Source of the DNA: Tsukamurella tyrosinosolvens
GTDB lineage: Bacteria > Actinomycetota > Actinomycetes > Mycobacteriales > Mycobacteriaceae
Assembly: GCF_900104775.1 (NCBI RefSeq)
Contig: NZ_FNSA01000001.1
Coordinates: forward strand, 1 to 64,000
DNA length: 64,000 nucleotides
Reading direction: 5' to 3'
In this document: positions 59,391 through 64,000 of the stretch, in pieces
Layout: every line of letters starts with the position of its first letter
Position numbering within the stretch: position 1 is the first letter of the stretch
Notes under the pieces: generated by a model
Told to the model about the DNA's origin: nothing
The model's database searches: none
What the model saw: only the letters and a program-made list of their open reading frames with translations
Position numbers and translations under genes: made by a program

Positions 59391-59436
59391 AGCGCGGTCG
59401 ATCCGCTGAGCGCGGTGCCGATCCGGTTAGCGCGGT
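59391..59436. promoter_or_regulatory. three direct repeats, candidate AraC sites
   Basis: AGCGCGGT at 59391, 59409 and 59429 (18- and 20-base spacing, each followed by CGAT or GCCGAT) in the divergent region between the reductase and the AraC-type regulator. AraC-family proteins bind such direct repeats about two helical turns apart. Confidence 0.6.
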
Positions 59437-59532
59437 CGATTGTGATCCGAGTCTCTGTTTGACATTCCCACGGCCGACATCACACTTGAATGAAGGCGTG
59501 CAGACGGCCGAACGGCCGCGCGGGAGCTACAG

Positions 59533-60489
59533 GTGGAAATGATGGAACGCGGATCACCGGAGACGGGCGCCGCCGGCCCGTCCGATTGGGACGAGGCACG
59601 CGACGTCGTCTCGGACGCGTACTTCCCGCACGATCTCGTTCCGTTGACGCGCGCGACGACCGACAACGTCTCGGTCGACAGCGTGACACTCGGGCCCGTC
59701 CGGATCGCGCACATCGGATGGGGTGCCGAGGTGTCGGTCTCGACCGATCACCCCGACGGATACGCGGTCAACGTGCCGCTGGACGGCTACCTCGAATCGG
59801 TCACCGGCAGTGAGAGCATCCGGGCCACGCCCCTGTCGGCCGCGATCTACCGGCCGGACACCCCGACCAGGATCACTCGATGGTCGCAGTCGTGCACCAT
59901 CCTCGGCATCCGCTTCGATCGGGACTACCTCCACAACGAACTGACCCGGACGCTGCCGGGGCCGGTGCCGCACCTGCCGACGAGTCTCGACATCGCGACC
60001 GAATCCGGCGCCGGCTGGGTGTCTCTCGTGCAGTCGCTGGCGGCGCAGCTCCGAGGGAACGCCTGGGTGCTGCAGAACGAACGCGTCGCCCACCAGCTCG
60101 CGAGCACGTTGACGACCGCATTCATCGTCGCGGCGGTTCCGGACGAGGAGCCCGGCGCACCTCTGGCGCGGCCACGGATCGTCAAGCGGGTGATCGACCG
60201 GATCCACGCCGACCCCGCGCGGGTATGGACGGCGTCCGACATGGCGGAGGCAGCGGGGGTGAGTGTGCGCAGGTTGCAGGAGGGGTTCCGGCTGTACGTC
60301 GGCGTGAGCCCGCGCGAGTACCTGCTCGGGGTCCGCCTCGAACGCGCCCACCACGACCTCGTCCACGCCTCCCCGATGGACACCGTGGCCGATGTCGCGA
60401 TGCGGTGGGGCTTCCACCACACCGGCCGCTTCGCCGCCGCGTACCGGCGCCGGTACGGGGTCCCGCCCTCGGTCACCCGACGCGGATAG
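59533..60489 (+). CDS. AraC-family transcriptional regulator
   Basis: 318 residues (GTG at 59533; ATG at 59539 possible). N-terminal AraC_binding_2-type cupin region (AVNVPLDGYLESVTGSESIR; TPTRITRWSQSCTILGIRFD) and two C-terminal HTHs (WTASDMAEAAGVSVRRLQEG; VADVAMRWGFHHTGRFAAAY). Divergent from the hpaBC-like pair and the likely activator of it through the AGCGCGGT repeats. Confidence 0.88.
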   Translation: MEMMERGSPETGAAGPSDWDEARDVVSDAYFPHDLVPLTRATTDNVSVDSVTLGPVRIAHIGWGAEVSVSTDHPDGYAVNVPLDGYLESVTGSESIRATPLSAAIYRPDTPTRITRWSQSCTILGIRFDRDYLHNELTRTLPGPVPHLPTSLDIATESGAGWVSLVQSLAAQLRGNAWVLQNERVAHQLASTLTTAFIVAAVPDEEPGAPLARPRIVKRVIDRIHADPARVWTASDMAEAAGVSVRRLQEGFRLYVGVSPREYLLGVRLERAHHDLVHASPMDTVADVAMRWGFHHTGRFAAAYRRRYGVPPSVTRRG

Positions 60490-60525
60490 GGCCGCCCGGG
60501 CCCCGAGCCGCGGATCCGGGAGACG

Positions 60526-60562
60526 GCTCGGCCCGGGCCATCATCGATGGCCCGGGCCGAGC
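60526..60562. terminator. intrinsic terminator, bidirectional
   Basis: Perfect 16-bp stem (GCTCGGCCCGGGCCAT and complement), 5-base loop, between the convergent AraC and DoxX genes. Confidence 0.85.
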
Positions 60563-60576
60563 GGTTCAGGGCTGAA

Positions 60577-60993
60577 TCACCAGGCCGGGAACAGCGGGCC
60601 GGTGAGGCCCAGCGGCACGGACTGGGTGACGTTGACGAAGTAGAACAGGATCAGCGCGCCGCCGATGAGGGCGAGGTTCTTGTTGAACGAGATCATCTCG
60701 GTCTGCTTGGCCTCCGGATCCACGGCCTTCCAGAAGTCGTGCATCATCACCGTGACGGGCAGCAGGAACAGCACGAGCAGCAGCGCGCCCAGGTCGATCC
60801 ACACGCCCAGGATCAGCGACAGGCCGCCGAGCAGCGCGATCACGCCGCTGCCGACCACCGCCAGCTTGGCCGCCGGCACCTTCTTGGCGGCGGCGTACTG
60901 CGCCATCCCCTCGGCGGCGGTGAAGTGGCCGACGGCCGACATCACGAACAGGACCGCGAGCAGGATGCGGCCGATCAGGAAAACGACGTCCAT
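60577..60993 (-). CDS. DoxX-family membrane protein
   Basis: 138 residues with four helices: VVFLIGRILLAVLFVMSAVG HFTA, then AKLAVVGSGVIALLGGLSLI, LGALLLVLFLLPVTVMMHDF and LALIGGALILFYFVNVTQS. DoxX proteins are small quinone-linked or detoxification membrane proteins. GAGGAG precedes the ATG at 60993. Confidence 0.85.
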   Translation of the reverse strand: MDVVFLIGRILLAVLFVMSAVGHFTAAEGMAQYAAAKKVPAAKLAVVGSGVIALLGGLSLILGVWIDLGALLLVLFLLPVTVMMHDFWKAVDPEAKQTEMISFNKNLALIGGALILFYFVNVTQSVPLGLTGPLFPAW

Positions 60994-61091
60994 GGTGGAG
61001 CTCCTCGTTCGAGGCGGCGCACCGTGCGCCGCGATACGGGAACTATAACCGGACCTCGGTCCGGATGATTCCCGATCCGTCGTGTTCCGCG

Positions 61092-62303
61092 TCACGACCT
61101 CGTGCGGGTGGTCCCCCAGACGACGGCGGCGAGGGCGAGCAGGGGCAGGCCGATCGCCACCGACGTGCTCACCGCCGACCGCAGGTGCAGCGCCTCGACG
61201 ACCACGGAGTACACCGCGCCGGCCCCCATCTGGAGGAAGAAGAACAGCCCGGCTCCGACCCCCTGCGCCTTCAGGTCCAGTTCCAGCAGCCCCGCCTGCG
61301 CGAAGGGGATCGCCGCGCCCACGCCGAGGAAGCCGACGGCGAGCGGGAGCACGACGGCGGCGGCCGTCGGGACCCCGGTCGCGGCCAGCGCGACCAGGGC
61401 GGCGCCGCCGAGCGCCGAGCCGATCGTGCACAGCCGCACGGCGGTCCGCGCGACGGCGGCCCGCCGGATCACGACGCTGCCTGCGATGTACCCGAGCGCA
61501 GGGACGATGAGTAGCAGTCCGTACTGGATCTCGGTCGCGCCGTGCAGCCCCTGCAGGATGAAGGCGGACTGCTCGATGAACAGGAAGTAGCCCATCCAGG
61601 CCAGCGAGATCACCACGGCGTGCCGATGGAAGCCCTTGCGCGCGAATGCCTCCGCGACGCCACGGCCGATGGCGCGCGGCGTCGGCGCGACGGGCGACGA
61701 CGGGGCGGCCGTCGGCACGAGGCGCAGGAACGCGAGGGCCAGCACCAGCCCGACCGCGGCGAGCCCGAGGAAGAGCGCGCGCCACGGGGCGACCTGCACG
61801 AGCGCCGAGCCGAAGAAGGGCGTGAGCGCGGGCGTCGCGGCGATCACGATCGACAGCGACGTGAGCAGGTGCATCCGCGCGTCCGTCGGATACCGGCGCT
61901 GGATCACCAAGCGGCACAGCACCGTCGCCGAGGTTCCGCCCACCGCCTGCACGAATCGGGCGACGCCGAGCACCGCCACTGTCGGGGCGGCGGCGGCGAG
62001 CACCCCGCCGAGCGCGAACAGCACGAGCCCCAGCGCCTGCAGCGCCCGGGCGTCGAACCGGTCCGCGAGCACGCCCGCGGCGAACATCGAGACCGCGTAG
62101 CCCGCCATGTAGCAGGACAGGGTGAGCTGGATGGCGGAGACCGACGTGTGCAGGTCGATCGCCATCTGCGGCGTCGACGGATTGAGCAGGCTCAGCCCCA
62201 GCTGCGGCGCGGTGACCGCGACCAGCAGCATGATCGTGGTCCACCGGCCGGGCGCGCTCACGACGGTCTCCTCCCGATCGGCGACCGCACTCGCCTCAGC
62301 CAC
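61092..62303 (-). CDS. MFS exporter, Bcr/CflA-like
   Basis: 403 residues, twelve helices. NPSTPQMAIDLHTSVSAIQL then LTLSCYMAGYAVSMFAAGVL and LADRFDARALQALG (motif A region), with RFVQAVGGTSATVLCRLVIQ, are Bcr/CflA-type features. GTG at 62303 overlaps the upstream gene by 8 bases, so the exporter is coupled to the FAD-dependent enzyme and may export its product. Confidence 0.85.
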   Translation of the reverse strand: MAEASAVADREETVVSAPGRWTTIMLLVAVTAPQLGLSLLNPSTPQMAIDLHTSVSAIQLTLSCYMAGYAVSMFAAGVLADRFDARALQALGLVLFALGGVLAAAAPTVAVLGVARFVQAVGGTSATVLCRLVIQRRYPTDARMHLLTSLSIVIAATPALTPFFGSALVQVAPWRALFLGLAAVGLVLALAFLRLVPTAAPSSPVAPTPRAIGRGVAEAFARKGFHRHAVVISLAWMGYFLFIEQSAFILQGLHGATEIQYGLLLIVPALGYIAGSVVIRRAAVARTAVRLCTIGSALGGAALVALAATGVPTAAAVVLPLAVGFLGVGAAIPFAQAGLLELDLKAQGVGAGLFFFLQMGAGAVYSVVVEALHLRSAVSTSVAIGLPLLALAAVVWGTTRTRS

Positions 62304-63798
62304 CGGTCACCGCCACCGGTTCCGGCTGCGCCACCGCCGGATTCACCCGCTCCGCGATGGACCGTGCCACCGCGCGGGCCCGGCGGCGGATCTTGGCGAT
62401 GCTGCTGATGTAGTACAGGTCGCCCGAAGCGATCTCGCCGAGCGCGTACAGCCCCGGCACCGATGCGCCGTCGCGGCCGACGATCGCGTTGTCGTCGACG
62501 TTCACCCGCAGACCGCCGTACGGATTGCGCCGGGCCGTGCCGCCGTAGACGAGCGAGGAGACCAGGCTCGCGGCTGCGCCCGAGGGCGCCCCCGCCGGGG
62601 TCCGCGTCGCGTTGACCACGTGCTGGACGGCCTCGTCACCGTCGGCGCTGCTCACCACCAGCCCCGAGGCCGACGGTGCCACGTCCCGGACGCCGTGCCG
62701 GACGGTCAGTGCACCGTCGACCACCATGTCCCCGAGGACCTGCGCGCTCCGTGCGGGCAGGGGGTTGGCGAGCGCCTGGAAGGGTGCGTGCACGGTGGCG
62801 ACCATGGCCGATCGCGCCGAGCGGGTCATCGCCGACCAGAGGTCGTTGGCGTAGTACTGGGCCACGCAGATCACCAGGCGCTGCACCTCGGGCGCGATCG
62901 AGACGGGGCGGCCGGCGAAACCCGCGAGGCGGGGCCCGGCGGGCTCGGCGATCGCGCGGAACGCGGCACGCACCTCGGATCGGCGCAGCCCCTCGCCCAC
63001 CGCGAGGTAGTCGACGATGTTCACGACGTCCTCCCACTCGAGGCCGCCGTGCCGCTGGCGCACGCGCCGAATGAGGGCGCCCACATCGGGATCGAAGTCG
63101 AGCGGCTCGAGGTCGCTGCGCACGTCCGGAAGGATGCCCTGCCGCGAGGCCATGAGCAGGTGGCCGCCCCAGCCGCGGGAGCCCACGGCCAGCGCGACGT
63201 CGATGGCGCTGAGGCCGGTGCCGATCACGGCGGCGGAGTCGCCGGCGAGGACCGTCGGCAGCCACTCGTCGACGGGATACGGGTCCTGCGTGTAGTTCTC
63301 GGTCCCCTCGAGCCGGTACGGATCCGCGGGCGGGCTGGAACCCAGCGCGAGCACGACGACGTCGTGCCGGTAGGTCTCCGGCGTGAAGCCGGGGCGGTGC
63401 ACGACGAGCCGCCAGAGATCGCCCTCGCGCGCCGCGTCGGTGACGCGGCCGGTGATCCGCGTGAGCGAGTCGCCGAAGTCGACCGCGCGGGCCTGGGTGC
63501 ACTGCCGCAGGTAGCGGCCGTACGCCCAGCGGGGGACGAAGCTGTGGCCGCCGTCGACGAGGAGCTCCGGCTCGTTCGCCCGGCACCAGTCGACGAACTC
63601 GTCGGGTTCCTCCGCGGAGATGGACATCGCGAACGCCTGCCGGTTCAGCAGGGCCGAATCGGACTCCTCCGCGTATGCCCGACCCGGGCCGATGACCCGG
63701 TCGGCGTAGACGGAGACGGACAGATCGTCGCTCACGGGGAGCTGCCGCAGCAGGCTCACGGCCGCGGCACCCCCTCCGACGATCCCGACTGACACCAC
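62296..63798 (-). CDS. FAD/NAD(P)-binding oxidoreductase (NAD_binding_9 type)
   Basis: 500 residues. N-terminal dinucleotide fold VGIVGGGAAAVSLLRQLP, ALLNRQAFAMSISAEEPDEF VDW, a second site GDSAAVIGTGLSAIDVALAV, and C-terminal VPGLYALGEIASGDLYYIS. This belongs to the FAD-NAD(P)-binding proteins related to N-hydroxylating and siderophore-tailoring enzymes. Coupling to an MFS exporter and the strong palindrome in its leader suggest a regulated metabolite or metallophore function, which is inference. Confidence 0.75.
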   Translation of the reverse strand: MVSVGIVGGGAAAVSLLRQLPVSDDLSVSVYADRVIGPGRAYAEESDSALLNRQAFAMSISAEEPDEFVDWCRANEPELLVDGGHSFVPRWAYGRYLRQCTQARAVDFGDSLTRITGRVTDAAREGDLWRLVVHRPGFTPETYRHDVVVLALGSSPPADPYRLEGTENYTQDPYPVDEWLPTVLAGDSAAVIGTGLSAIDVALAVGSRGWGGHLLMASRQGILPDVRSDLEPLDFDPDVGALIRRVRQRHGGLEWEDVVNIVDYLAVGEGLRRSEVRAAFRAIAEPAGPRLAGFAGRPVSIAPEVQRLVICVAQYYANDLWSAMTRSARSAMVATVHAPFQALANPLPARSAQVLGDMVVDGALTVRHGVRDVAPSASGLVVSSADGDEAVQHVVNATRTPAGAPSGAAASLVSSLVYGGTARRNPYGGLRVNVDDNAIVGRDGASVPGLYALGEIASGDLYYISSIAKIRRRARAVARSIAERVNPAVAQPEPVAVTGG

Positions 63799-63811
63799 GA
63801 CGCTCTCCCCT

Positions 63812-63837
63812 CGATCGTTACCTGTGCGTAACGATCG
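63812..63837. promoter_or_regulatory. strong operator-like palindrome
   Basis: CGATCGTTAC, six bases, GTAACGATCG: a perfect 10-bp inverted repeat 14 bases upstream of the start at 63798. The form is that of a TetR-type operator in the 5' leader of the two-gene unit. Confidence 0.75.
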
Positions 63838-64000
63838 TCGCGAAGGTCCGCGCCGCGGACAACCCCGGATATGTCACATCGGACAAGGGTGGACACGACG
63901 GACAAAGTCGTATATACGCCTAACGAATATCTGCGTGGTCACCAATAGGTGTGCCGCGTGTGCGGCAGCGGCTGCGGGTCCGGGCCCTCCGCGGGCGGGG
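63838..64000. other. promoter region, no gene
   Basis: AT-richer DNA with CGTATATACG at about 63908-63917, a likely promoter or operator for the minus-strand oxidoreductase/exporter unit. No gene starts before the right edge. Confidence 0.5.

Noticed and set aside
63292-63312. CTCGGTCCCC near 63298 as a chromosomal copy of the dispersed motif
   Set aside because: It differs by one base in the core (GGGGACCGAG) and lies alone in a coding region.
62122-63792. 556-residue open frame antisense to the FAD enzyme
   Set aside because: Low-complexity Arg/Gly/Val composition; the minus-strand FAD/NAD(P) protein has clear motifs.
1-64000. CRISPR arrays
   Set aside because: The repeat families found are either overlapping 9-11 bp units or dispersed singletons; no regularly spaced 25-40 bp repeats with unique spacers and no cas genes were seen.

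Overview
This 64 kb window is high-GC actinobacterial chromosome, almost certainly order Mycobacteriales. The evidence is a mycolate-type cell-wall locus (proteasome activator Bpa ending in GQYL, galactan ABC exporter Wzm/Wzt, galactofuranosyltransferase GlfT1), an MspA-type porin and an AnsP-type permease. A Tsukamurella-like genus is my guess; the order is much safer than the genus.

Left flank (1-17.7 kb). A decaying catabolic cluster comes first: an MpaB-family oxygenase pseudogene, a crotonase broken by one frameshift, an intact MpaB-family oxygenase, a second crotonase and a PaaX-like regulator. Then come an MFS transporter, a SnoaL-like protein, an FkbM methyltransferase coupled to a GT-C-like membrane protein, a NarL-type two-component pair, a soluble Ser/Thr kinase, an AnsP-like permease, an MspA-like porin with a long Pro/Ala/Lys tail, and four small or envelope proteins.

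Integrated element (about 17.7-46.03 kb). A 58-bp near-identical direct repeat of the 3' half of tRNA-Ser(UGA) bounds a 28.3 kb element. It has the parts of an actinomycete integrative and conjugative element (AICE): tyrosine integrase, AlpA/Xis-like protein, DUF3987 replication/primase-like protein, an FtsK/TraB-type translocase, a DUF2637/Spd-like membrane protein and a serine resolvase. No relaxase was seen. Cargo includes an NTF2-fold plus DUF4241 immunity-like protein, a TIR/SEFIR-domain protein beside two membrane proteins, a DUF2384-type antitoxin-like protein, two HicA-like domains, three lipoproteins and many unknowns. A 3.07 kb IS21-family element with a 7-bp target duplication has inserted into it.

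The element carries four repeat systems that its genes do not explain. (1) A dispersed motif, GGGGACCGAC, has 25 copies counting one-base variants. It is absent from the IS and from both chromosomal flanks, and it sometimes abuts start codons. (2) A 27-bp operator-like sequence, CTACACCA-N8-GAAAT-N-GGAAC, sits in intergenic regions, mostly divergent ones. (3) Two bipartite GGGACAGAAG arrays with the same architecture (three units at 9-bp spacing, a 45-46 bp gap, three units at 11-bp spacing) lie inverted near the two ends. (4) Ten TGATCA palindromes cluster in 317 bp of the spd-like gene. Together they suggest an element-wide regulatory and DNA-processing code.

Right flank (46.06-64 kb). This holds a thiolase and an SDR dehydrogenase of fatty-acid or steroid type, then a stretch whose order matches my memory of Mycobacterium tuberculosis Rv3777-Rv3783 (quinone oxidoreductase, class V aminotransferase, Bpa, Wzm, Wzt, GlfT1). 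It continues with a FadD-type ligase, a two-component HpaB/HpaC-like flavin monooxygenase divergent from an AraC regulator, a DoxX protein, an MFS exporter and an FAD/NAD(P)-binding oxidoreductase preceded by a strong palindrome.
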